A program made the translations under genes and the position numbers. Under the pieces are notes generated by a model that was given only the letters and a program-made list of their open reading frames with translations, made no database searches and had not been told where the DNA came from. Below, piece by piece: positions 35,283 through 43,274 of a DNA stretch of 64,000 bases (its first letter is position 1; every line of letters starts with the position of its first letter). The DNA lies in the NCBI RefSeq assembly GCF_001307295.1, contig NZ_CP012700.1:3785001-3849000 (forward strand). Reading direction: 5' to 3'. Source of the stretch: Sphingopyxis macrogoltabida (GTDB taxonomy: Bacteria > Pseudomonadota > Alphaproteobacteria > Sphingomonadales > Sphingomonadaceae).

Positions 35283-36289
35283 TTGCGGCCGAGGATATCG
35301 TCATCCTGCCGGTCGAGGACGAGTGGCCGCACACCCCCGAACCCGACGCGCATTGGCAGGAAAGCGTCGTGCTCTGCTTTCAGGATATCGAACAGGGCCT
35401 CGGCGGCTTCATCCGCATCGGCCATCACCCGAACCTCGGGACCGGCAATTGCACCTTCGGCGTCGTGGCGCCGGGGGTCGGCTACAACCGCTCGCGGATC
35501 GACGTGCCGATGCGCGAGGATGATCGCTTCGCGACCGGCTTCGCGATCGACGGCTTCCTGACCGCAACGTTCGACAGCGCGACCAACCGCTGGGTCGCCG
35601 AAGATGCCGATTGCGCTCTCGACCTCCATGTCGAAAATCTCCACCCGCATTACGACGCCTGGGCGCTCTCGGGCCTGACCGGCGGCTTCCGCGAGAAATT
35701 TGCCGCGATGCATACCGAGGTCGCCGGGCGCGTGCGCGGAACGGTGCGGATCGGCGAGCGGACCTGGACCGTCGACGGCTTCGGCCATCGCGACCATAGC
35801 TGGGGGGTGCGTAAACACGACGATCCCGAAGCGGCGCTCGCGACCTTCTTCTGGCTCGTCGGTTCGTTCGGCCCCGACCTCATCTTCAGCATGAGCGAAT
35901 CGATCACCTTTTCAGGCAAACGCAACCGCACCGGCTTCGTGATCCAGGGCGGAGAAATCGCTCGGCCGCTGACGCAGGATGCCCGCTTCGGCGTGACGCT
36001 CGACGGCATGACGATGCGCGACGCGCGCGTGACCTTCGACGCCGGCGCGCTGGGCACACACACGGTCGAACTCGAAGGGCTAGGCAATGTCCTGCTCGGG
36101 ATGGGCGGACGCTATCTCGAGGTCGGTATGCCGGCGCGCGGGCGCTGGAACGGCCGTACCGGCGGGGTGCATCTCAGCACGTTGTTCAATGCGCGCGGAG
36201 GAACCGGCCAGCCGCCGATGCTGTTCGGCACCTCACCCGCGAACGGACTTTATCGCGCGCAGGCCTTTCAGGACGTGCGAAAACCCTAG
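35279..36289 (+). CDS. AttH/CrtC-like beta-barrel protein (DUF7064-type)
   Basis: The 336-residue protein has no signal peptide. GFGHRDHSWGVR at 167-178 is the hallmark of the AttH/CrtC/tocopherol-cyclase-like lipocalin family, which includes hydratases acting on isoprenoid double bonds. Here it is translationally coupled to a phosphotransferase. A role in hydrating or binding a hydrophobic, terpenoid- or steroid-like molecule is an inference. Its TAG stop is shared with the opposing EthD gene: CTAG 36,286-36,289 reads as TAG on both strands. Confidence 0.65.
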   Translation: MIAAEDIVILPVEDEWPHTPEPDAHWQESVVLCFQDIEQGLGGFIRIGHHPNLGTGNCTFGVVAPGVGYNRSRIDVPMREDDRFATGFAIDGFLTATFDSATNRWVAEDADCALDLHVENLHPHYDAWALSGLTGGFREKFAAMHTEVAGRVRGTVRIGERTWTVDGFGHRDHSWGVRKHDDPEAALATFFWLVGSFGPDLIFSMSESITFSGKRNRTGFVIQGGEIARPLTQDARFGVTLDGMTMRDARVTFDAGALGTHTVELEGLGNVLLGMGGRYLEVGMPARGRWNGRTGGVHLSTLFNARGGTGQPPMLFGTSPANGLYRAQAFQDVRKP

Positions 36290-36657
36290 TCGCCGACGAT
36301 CGTGTGCGAGCGGGCGAAGAAGATTGGCGAACAGGCAAGGTCGATGAAACGCTGCTCGTCCTCGAACAGTGCGCGATTGGCGGCGCGCCGCGCCGGATCG
36401 CTGCCGCCGCCGAGCAGATCGGCTTCGCTGTTCCAGCCGAGTTCGGCAACGCCGTCGAAGGCTCCGTCGGTCCGGCGCCCCTTGAGCAACGCCCCGAGGA
36501 CCGGATCGTCCAGCCGGTGGTGCTGGCGATAGAGCGCGAGCCCGATCGCCGGCGCATGGCGGGCGACGAGCGGCGCGTGCGTTTCGAGCCAATAGGTCTG
36601 GAATTCGGCAAGACTGAGCGAGGGCAGCCGGTGCAGGCAAAAGAGCATCCGGATCAT
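36286..36657 (-). CDS. EthD-domain protein
   Basis: The 123-residue protein has the EthD ferredoxin-like fold pattern: MIRMLFCLHRLPSLSLAEFQTYWLETHAPLV at the start, and a YRQHHRL segment. EthD is needed with a P450 system for degradation of ethyl tert-butyl ether in Rhodococcus, and EthD-domain proteins recur near P450 genes. Here it sits nine bases after the P450 stop in the same operon. The biochemical role is unclear; a small dimeric binding protein or decyclase-type enzyme is possible. Confidence 0.85.
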   Translation of the reverse strand: MIRMLFCLHRLPSLSLAEFQTYWLETHAPLVARHAPAIGLALYRQHHRLDDPVLGALLKGRRTDGAFDGVAELGWNSEADLLGGGSDPARRAANRALFEDEQRFIDLACSPIFFARSHTIVGD

Positions 36658-36666
36658 CGGAGCCCC

Positions 36667-37923
36667 TTATCGCGCCCTGTATGCGATCGGCAGACGCTTG
36701 AGCCCGCTGACGAAATTCGAGGCAACCCACGCCGGGTCGCCCGCAAGTTCGATCGCATCGACACGCGCCAGCAGTTCTTCGAAGAAGATGCGGATTTCCA
36801 TCTTGGCGAGATGCTGGCCGAGGCAGAGATGCGGCCCATAGCCGAAACCGAGGTGCCGGTTCGGCGGCCGCGACAGATCGAAGCGGAACGGATCGGGAAA
36901 GGCGTCGGCGTCGCGATTGGCCGAGGGGTAGCACATCATCAGATGGTCGCCCGCCCGGATCGTCTTCCCGCGCAACGCGTAATCTTCCACGGCGGTGCGG
37001 AAGAAATGCTTCACCGGGGTGACCCAGCGCACCATTTCGTCGACGCCGCCCGCCGCAAGGATCGCCGGATCGGCCCGCAGCCGTGCCATTTCGGCCGGAT
37101 TCTGGAGCAGCGCGAGGAGCCCGCCGGCGATCGTCGAACTGGTCGTGTCGTGCCCCGCGGTCGCGATGATGATGTAATAGGACATTAGTTCGAGCGTGCC
37201 GATCGGCTGTCCGTCGACTTCGGCGGTCGACAGCAGCGTCGCGATATCGTCCGACGGATCGCGGCGGCGCGCTTCGGTCAGTTCGGCGAAATAGTCGGTA
37301 AAGCCCTTGATCGTCGTCGCGAGGTCGGGCTTTGGCCCCTTGCGGATATCGGGATCGTCGGGGCCGAAGATGTCGCGCGTCAGCACGAGCATCCGCGCCT
37401 CGTCCTCGGCGGGCACCCCCAGGATGCGCATGATCACCCGCAGCGGATACCAGACCGCAACATCGTCGACGAATTCGCAGCTCCCGCCGCGCTCGATCAT
37501 CTGGCCGACAAAATGCCGTGCCAGCGCGCGCAAATCCTCTTCGAGCGCCTTCAGCCGCCCCGGCATGAACCACGCCTGCGTCAGCTTGCGGTGCACCATA
37601 TGGTCGCGGCCGTCCATATGGACGATGTCGCGCAGCATCAGCGCGCTGCCGCCGGTGAGCTTGCGCACCTGTTCCTCGACCGACACCGGCCGCAGCATCA
37701 TCCGCGGTGCGTTGAGGAATTGCGCCGCATTACGCTCGACCTCCTGAATATCGGCGAATCTGGTGACGCTCCAGAAGGGGCGATAATCGGCGGGCTCGGT
37801 CCAGTGCACCGGGTCTTCGGCGCGCAGGCGCGCGAAGAGCCGGTGATAGGCATCCGGGTCGGCGTAGGTCGCGGGTGCGACGATCGCGTCGTCGTCGGTC
37901 GGCGGCGTCGCGATCGTGGCCAT
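36667..37923 (-). CDS. Cytochrome P450
   Basis: The 418-residue soluble bacterial P450 shows the I-helix oxygen-binding motif AGHDTT (256-261), ExxR in EMVR (296-299) and the heme loop FGYGPHLCLG with Cys367. All elements are intact. It needs a ferredoxin and reductase, which are not encoded in the window. The ATG shares one base with the TonB receptor stop, and the EthD gene follows. The operon order (receptor, P450, EthD-domain protein) suggests import then hydroxylation of a hydrophobic substrate. Confidence 0.95.
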   Translation of the reverse strand: MATIATPPTDDDAIVAPATYADPDAYHRLFARLRAEDPVHWTEPADYRPFWSVTRFADIQEVERNAAQFLNAPRMMLRPVSVEEQVRKLTGGSALMLRDIVHMDGRDHMVHRKLTQAWFMPGRLKALEEDLRALARHFVGQMIERGGSCEFVDDVAVWYPLRVIMRILGVPAEDEARMLVLTRDIFGPDDPDIRKGPKPDLATTIKGFTDYFAELTEARRRDPSDDIATLLSTAEVDGQPIGTLELMSYYIIIATAGHDTTSSTIAGGLLALLQNPAEMARLRADPAILAAGGVDEMVRWVTPVKHFFRTAVEDYALRGKTIRAGDHLMMCYPSANRDADAFPDPFRFDLSRPPNRHLGFGYGPHLCLGQHLAKMEIRIFFEELLARVDAIELAGDPAWVASNFVSGLKRLPIAYRAR

Positions 37924-40250
37924 CAGAAATTGAACCCGACGCGCACGCCGTAGGTCGCCGGCGGCGCTGCGCGCGCGTTGCGCACGAGGCCGCTGATCGG
38001 CAGGCCGCTGTCGAAATATTTCTCGTCGGTGATGTTCGCCGCGAACAGCGAGACCAGCCAGCGGTCGTTCGGCGCGGTGTAGGTCAGGCTGGCATCGACC
38101 AGTTGCATGCCGCGTGCCGTCGCACCGCCGGTGCCGGTCAGATTCTCGGCATCGAAATAATAGCCGTCGTTGTGCGAGGCATCGACCGACAATTTGAGTT
38201 CGCCATCACCGATCTGATATTTGACATCGGCACCGAGCGAGATCGCGAACTTCGGCGCGCCCGCGAGCCGATTGCCCTTGATGAACAGCACCCCCGCCCC
38301 GCCCGCCGACTGGACGTCGCGGTCGTAGCTGGTGTCGAGCAGCAACCCGTTCGAGCGCAGCGTGAACATCGGCGAGACCTGCCAGAGCAGGTCATATTGC
38401 GTGCCGGTGATCTTGGCGCCGGTTCCGTTGACCAGAATATTCGATCCGCTTGCCGAGTCGGTATAGGCGATATGGATATTGCCATAGTCGTAGCGGAACG
38501 CGCCGAGATTGAGCCGTGCGTCGGGCGACAGGCGGATCTTCGCCCCGCCCTCGAACGAGGTGATCGTCTCGGGCGTGACACCCGGGCTCAGAAGATTGGT
38601 ATTCGAGAGCGTCGCGCCCTTGAAACCGGTCGAAACGCCCGCATAGAGCAGTAGGTCGCCGGTGTCGTACTGGATGCGGCCGGTATAGGTGAATTTCGAC
38701 CCCTTCAGCACTTGCCGCCCCTGGTTCGGCGTGCCGAAAACGTTGCGCGGGTCGGTCAGCGAGATGAAGTCGTTGCTGATATATTTCTCGTCGGTGTAGC
38801 GCCCGCCCGCCGTGATGCTGAGCCGGTCGGTGATCGGCACCGTGATCTGGCCGTAGCCGGCGATCGACTTGTTCTGCCAGCGGTTGTCGGCCGTGAGTGC
38901 CGACAAAGGCGGCAGGTCGCCGGTGAGCAGCACATCGCCCGCCGCGTCGAGATAGAGCACGCCCGCGATCCATTCGACCGGCGAGCCGACCGACGCGATC
39001 TGGAATTCCTGCTGCCAGGTCCGCGAAGGGAAATCGCCGGTGAAGCCGACCGACCCGCCCTCGAACCCGGCGGGATAGCTGTCGGGATCGGCAAAGAGCA
39101 CCTCGGTCGCGGACAGCGATTTGGCGGTCTGATAAGCGGTCAGCGAGCTCAGTTCGACCGAACCGAGGTCGAGTGTCGCCTTCGCCGAATAGGTTTCCGT
39201 ATTGAGCTGCACGAACGATCCGGCCGGCCCCGGACGCAGGACGCCGCGGGTCGATCCGTTCGCCTCATTGTCATAGGTCGCACCATGCTTGTTGCTGAAA
39301 CGCAGGTTCGCGGCTGCGGCCATCGCGTCGGCAGGGGAGACGCCGAAGCTTTGCAACAGCCCGGCGTAATAGAGCTGCGACCCGTTGAGGCCGGTGCCGC
39401 CGACGTCGATATCGAGCCCGACCGCCTGATAGCCCTGACCCGACCGGTCGTCGGATTCGAAATGCTGCGCACGCAGGACCAGATTGAACCGTTCGGAGGG
39501 CTGGAAGACCAGAACCGCGCCGATCGACTTGGAATCGCGGTCATAGAAATCGTCGTTGGTGGCACCGGCGCCCGGCGCGTTCAAATTCCTGATATAGCCG
39601 TCGCGCTTGCGGATCGATCCGTTGACCGAGAAAGCGAACATGTCGCCGAGCCCGCCCGAGATGATCGCCGACGCCTCGCGATTGTCGTAATTTCCATATC
39701 CTGCCCGGAAGCGGCCCGAGATCGGGTCGCCCGGCCGCGGCGTCTTCGTCGTTACGACGATCGCGCCGCCGGTCGCATTACGGCCATAGAGTGCGCCCTG
39801 CGGCCCTTCGAGCACCTGCACCTGTTCGACATTGTCGAGGTCGAAGGCAGCGCTGGTGAGCGTAGAGATATAGACCCCGTCGACATAGGTCGCGACGCTC
39901 GCCGCCTGCCCCGCGCCGGTGACGGTCGATCCCACGCCGCGGATGAAGGGCGTGACGTTGCTCGCCTGATTCTGGACGGTCAGCGACGGGGTCAGCTTGG
40001 GCAGATCCTGCAACGTCGAAACATTGCGCGCTTCGAGCACTTCGGGCTCGACCGCGGTAACCACGACCGGAACCTTCTGCAGATTTTCGGACCGGCGCTG
40101 CGCGGTCACGACGATATCGACCAGCCCTCCGCTCTCCGCAGCCGTGCTGTCGTCCGCGGCGGGCGCCGGGGCCGGAGCCGCTTGGGCCCATACGGGCGAA
40201 ACGCTCATGGTGGCGATGGCAACACCGGCCATCAGAACAGCCTTACGCAT
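37923..40250 (-). CDS. TonB-dependent receptor
   Basis: The 775-residue receptor has a signal peptide ending near VWAQ, an Ala/Pro-rich linker, TonB-box-like DIVVTAQRRSENLQKVPVVVTAV, the plug motif VQVLEGPQGALYGRNATGGAIVVTTKTPRPG, and a barrel ending VRVGFNF. ATG 40250 has GGAGGGAG upstream; an in-frame extension to 40,334 lacks similarity and contains the operator region. It is the first gene of the receptor-P450-EthD operon. It is distinct in sequence from the receptor at 30.9 kb, so the island probably handles two substrates. Confidence 0.93.
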   Translation of the reverse strand: MRKAVLMAGVAIATMSVSPVWAQAAPAPAPAADDSTAAESGGLVDIVVTAQRRSENLQKVPVVVTAVEPEVLEARNVSTLQDLPKLTPSLTVQNQASNVTPFIRGVGSTVTGAGQAASVATYVDGVYISTLTSAAFDLDNVEQVQVLEGPQGALYGRNATGGAIVVTTKTPRPGDPISGRFRAGYGNYDNREASAIISGGLGDMFAFSVNGSIRKRDGYIRNLNAPGAGATNDDFYDRDSKSIGAVLVFQPSERFNLVLRAQHFESDDRSGQGYQAVGLDIDVGGTGLNGSQLYYAGLLQSFGVSPADAMAAAANLRFSNKHGATYDNEANGSTRGVLRPGPAGSFVQLNTETYSAKATLDLGSVELSSLTAYQTAKSLSATEVLFADPDSYPAGFEGGSVGFTGDFPSRTWQQEFQIASVGSPVEWIAGVLYLDAAGDVLLTGDLPPLSALTADNRWQNKSIAGYGQITVPITDRLSITAGGRYTDEKYISNDFISLTDPRNVFGTPNQGRQVLKGSKFTYTGRIQYDTGDLLLYAGVSTGFKGATLSNTNLLSPGVTPETITSFEGGAKIRLSPDARLNLGAFRYDYGNIHIAYTDSASGSNILVNGTGAKITGTQYDLLWQVSPMFTLRSNGLLLDTSYDRDVQSAGGAGVLFIKGNRLAGAPKFAISLGADVKYQIGDGELKLSVDASHNDGYYFDAENLTGTGGATARGMQLVDASLTYTAPNDRWLVSLFAANITDEKYFDSGLPISGLVRNARAAPPATYGVRVGFNF

Positions 40251-40334
40251 CTTCGTCTCCCTCCAGATCGTGGAGCTTTCCGCTCCATCTTTCTGCTTGC
40301 CAGCCCGCGCCACAGTGGCGCATATCCCCGACAC

Positions 40335-40354
40335 GACAAAAATAGATATTCGTC
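40335..40354. promoter_or_regulatory. Operator site B of the GAC-N14-GTC family
   Basis: GACAAAAATAGATATTCGTC, a 20-bp pseudo-palindrome in the divergent promoter between the TonB receptor-P450 operon and the molybdopterin oxidoreductase. It lies 85 bases from the receptor ATG and 73 bases from the oxidoreductase ATG. Confidence 0.65.
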
Positions 40355-40379
40355 GTATTTTATTCTGTCAACCGGGATT

Positions 40380-40395
40380 TTAAACGCTCATTTAA
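40380..40395. promoter_or_regulatory. Operator-like site TTAAACGCTCATTTAA
   Basis: This 16-bp near-palindrome matches, with one arm mismatch, the two sites at 46,493-46,508 and 46,516-46,531. It is 32 bases upstream of the molybdopterin oxidoreductase ATG, where it could overlap the promoter. Confidence 0.6.
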
Positions 40396-40426
40396 CAAGC
40401 GATTCCGCGGATTTTCGGCGAAATGG

Positions 40427-42592
40427 ATGGAGGGTGAATTGGCGAACGGCGCCGCGATTCGAACCGAGACGACGAGCTTCTGCCGCCTGTGCGAGGCTTT
40501 TTGCGGCACCGTGATCGCGGTCGAGGACGGCCGCCCGGTCAAGCTCTCTCCCGACCGCGACAACCCGCACACGCAGGGGCATATCTGCGTCAAGGGCGCC
40601 GCGATCGTCGACATCGCGAACGACCCCGACCGCGTGCTGCGGCCGCTGAAACGCATCGGCGGTCCCGGCGAGTTCGCCCCGGTTTCGTGGGATGAAGCGC
40701 TGGACGATATCGCCGCGCGGCTGAAAGCGATCATCGACAGTGACGGCCCCGAAGCGGTCGCGACCTATTTCGGCAACCCCGGCGCCTTTTCGACCGACAC
40801 TTTCATGTCGAGCCAATGGTTCCTGCAGCGGATCGGCAGCACCAAATTCTATGCCGCGGGGTCGCAGGACAGCACGTCGCGCCATCTGGCGAGCTGGATT
40901 CTCTATGGCGTCGCCTTCCGCAACGCGATCCCCGATCTGCCCAATTGCGACTTCCTCATCATCACCGGTGCCAATCCGCTGGTTTCGCACGGCGGCCTGC
41001 TGACCGCACCGCGGATGCGCCACGATCTCGACGCCATTGCCGAACGCGGCCGGGTGATCGTGATCGACCCGCGCCGGACCGAAACCGCCAAACGATATGA
41101 GCATGTCGCGATTCAGCCCGACGCCGACGCCTGGCTGCATGCCGCGATGCTCAAGGTGATGATCGACACGGACGTCGTCGACGAAAGCTTCCTCGCCGCC
41201 CACTGTTCGGGCTGGCCCGAATTGCGCGCAGCGGTCGGCGGCATCGACCTCGACGAGGCCGCGATGGCGACGGGCATCGCGCGCGACGACATCGAACAAC
41301 TGGCGCGCGATTTCGCCGCTGCCCCGCGCGCCGCGATGTACGGCCGCGTCGGCCTGTGCCGCGGCCGTTTTTCGACGATCGCCAATCTGCTGCTCGACGC
41401 GATCAACATCGCCGGCGGCAAGTTCGGCAAGGTCGGCGGATCGACCTTCGGCGCCTTTCCGCTCGCCGAAGGGGCCGAACCGCTGTCGGGTTATGGCGAA
41501 CATCGCACCCGTGTCGGCGACCTCCCGGTGGTCGCGGGTTTGATGCCGGCCGCCGCGCTTCCCGACGACATATTGGAACCCGGCAAGGGCCGGGTCCGCG
41601 CCATGATGGTCATCGCCGGCAATCCCGTCCTGTCGGCGCCGGGGGGCGAGCGGCTCGAAAGGGCACTCGAGTCGCTCGCCCTCCTTTTTTCGGTCGATCT
41701 GTACGTGACCGAAACCAACCGCTTTGCACACTATATCCTTCCCGCGGCCACCTTCCTCGAAAAGGACGATATTCCGTTGATCGGGCTGTCGCACATGGTG
41801 CGCCCCTATATCCAGTATGCCCGCGCCGCAGTGCCGCCGATGGGCGAAGCACGGGAGGAAAAGGCGATTTTCGACAACCTCGTCGCGCGCATGGGGCTCG
41901 GCTCGATCGCGCCGACGCCGGGCCTGCGCTGGCTCGAACGCCAGGGCATGTCGATCACCCCGCTCACCCTCGTCGAACTCGCGCTGCGCCATGGCCCGCT
42001 CGGCAAACGCCGCGGCGAGGCGGCGCTGAGTTTCGCCAAGCTCGCCGGGATGCCGCACGGGACGATGCTCGACCTCCCGCTCACCTACGACGGCTGGGCC
42101 GACCATATCGCCACCGACGACCGGAGGATCCGTCTATGGCATCCGATCATCGCCGACGAGTTCGCCCGCTTCGCCACCGAGCATTCGTCGCCCGCCGGCG
42201 ACGGGACGCTGAAGCTGTTCAGCCAGCGCAAGCTCAAGTCGATGAACAGCTGGATGCACAACCCCGAAAAACTGGCCCGTTCGCAGGGCCCGACCCTGCT
42301 CGTCCATCCCGCGGATGCGGCCCGGCACGGCCTCAGCGACGGGGGCGAGGCGCGGGTGGCGAACGAACATGGTTCGGTCGAGGTCGCGGTCGAGATCAGC
42401 GAAGATGTCGTCGAAGGCGCGGTCTGCTATCCGCACGGGTGGGGCCATAACGGCGGCTGGCGTCACGCGAACACCTTGCCCGGCGCGAACATCAACCTGC
42501 TGCTCGGGCTGGGCCCGGCGGCGGTCGAGCTCGTTTCGGGCACGACCTTTATCGACGGCCTTCCGGTGACGGTCACCCCGGTCGCGGCCTGA
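40427..42592 (+). CDS. Molybdopterin-dependent oxidoreductase (bis-MGD, DMSO reductase superfamily)
   Basis: The 721-residue enzyme has an N-terminal [4Fe-4S] motif with C19, C22, C26 and C54 (CRLCEAFC...HICVKG), followed by the formate dehydrogenase/nitrate reductase-type molybdopterin domains and a C-terminal dinucleotide-binding domain (MNSWMHNPEKLA, LLVHPADAARHGLSDG). No Tat signal peptide is present, so it is probably cytoplasmic. No electron-transfer subunit is adjacent. Its substrate cannot be read from sequence. The gene lies between two operator families and ends directly against a TetR gene. Confidence 0.9.
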   Translation: MEGELANGAAIRTETTSFCRLCEAFCGTVIAVEDGRPVKLSPDRDNPHTQGHICVKGAAIVDIANDPDRVLRPLKRIGGPGEFAPVSWDEALDDIAARLKAIIDSDGPEAVATYFGNPGAFSTDTFMSSQWFLQRIGSTKFYAAGSQDSTSRHLASWILYGVAFRNAIPDLPNCDFLIITGANPLVSHGGLLTAPRMRHDLDAIAERGRVIVIDPRRTETAKRYEHVAIQPDADAWLHAAMLKVMIDTDVVDESFLAAHCSGWPELRAAVGGIDLDEAAMATGIARDDIEQLARDFAAAPRAAMYGRVGLCRGRFSTIANLLLDAINIAGGKFGKVGGSTFGAFPLAEGAEPLSGYGEHRTRVGDLPVVAGLMPAAALPDDILEPGKGRVRAMMVIAGNPVLSAPGGERLERALESLALLFSVDLYVTETNRFAHYILPAATFLEKDDIPLIGLSHMVRPYIQYARAAVPPMGEAREEKAIFDNLVARMGLGSIAPTPGLRWLERQGMSITPLTLVELALRHGPLGKRRGEAALSFAKLAGMPHGTMLDLPLTYDGWADHIATDDRRIRLWHPIIADEFARFATEHSSPAGDGTLKLFSQRKLKSMNSWMHNPEKLARSQGPTLLVHPADAARHGLSDGGEARVANEHGSVEVAVEISEDVVEGAVCYPHGWGHNGGWRHANTLPGANINLLLGLGPAAVELVSGTTFIDGLPVTVTPVAA

Positions 42593-43192
42593 TCAGCGCG
42601 ACATCACCGCCGGCGCCAGAAAGTTGCGAACCAGCGCGTCCATGCCGGCGCGGTCGTCGAGATCCTCGGCCGGGCGCTGAAGCAGCGCGCGATAGACGAA
42701 GCTCAGCCACCATTCGATCCGCTCGGCGGCAATATCGGTGCGAACGCGTCCCGCTGCCGCGATCCGCCCGATCACCGGCGCCCAATAATCGTGCATCATC
42801 CGTTCGATGACCTGCGAATGCTCGGCGAGTTCGTTGACATAGCCCATCGACCCTTCCTCGAAGAGTCCCTCGAAGATCGGCATCGCGCGCGCCGCATCGA
42901 CCAGCGCCAGCACCGCCGCCGACAGCAGCGCCTCGCCTTCCAGATCGTCCGGAATATTCTGCTTCGCGCGCTCGTTGACCAGCGCCCCTTCGCGCAGCAG
43001 CACCGCGGTCGCGAGTTGCTGCTTGTTCGGGAAATAATTGTAGATCGTCTGGCGCGTGATCCCCGAGCCCTTCGCCACCGCCTCCATCCGCAGCCGCTTG
43101 TAACCGACCTTCGCGATCACCTGATTCGCGGCGTCCAATATGCGGGCCTGTGTCCGGCGCGCGACCTCGGTTTCGAGTTCCGTATCGATCAT
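42593..43192 (-). CDS. TetR/AcrR-family transcriptional regulator
   Basis: The 199-residue regulator has an HTH (RILDAANQVIAKVGYKRLRMEAVAKGSGITRQTIYNYFPNKQQLA, about 17-62). ATG 43190-43192 lacks a good ribosome-binding site, and the frame stays open upstream without similarity. The 20-bp site C lies 25 bases upstream of its start in the divergent promoter with the D-aminoacylase-like gene, making it the best candidate for the protein that binds sites A, B and C. Its stop abuts the oxidoreductase stop with no gap. Confidence 0.9.
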   Translation of the reverse strand: MIDTELETEVARRTQARILDAANQVIAKVGYKRLRMEAVAKGSGITRQTIYNYFPNKQQLATAVLLREGALVNERAKQNIPDDLEGEALLSAAVLALVDAARAMPIFEGLFEEGSMGYVNELAEHSQVIERMMHDYWAPVIGRIAAAGRVRTDIAAERIEWWLSFVYRALLQRPAEDLDDRAGMDALVRNFLAPAVMSR

Positions 43193-43216
43193 AATCCGCA
43201 GAAAATCCCAAAATTT

Positions 43217-43236
43217 GACGAAAATGAATTTTTGTC
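43217..43236. promoter_or_regulatory. Operator site C of the GAC-N14-GTC family
   Basis: GACGAAAATGAATTTTTGTC is the most symmetrical member of the family, in the 82-base divergent space between the TetR gene and the amidohydrolase gene. Its position between both starts fits simultaneous control of the regulator and the amidohydrolase-SDR unit. Confidence 0.7.
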
Positions 43237-43274
43237 GCATTATTCCCGGATAACGACATACCGGGAGATTTGTC

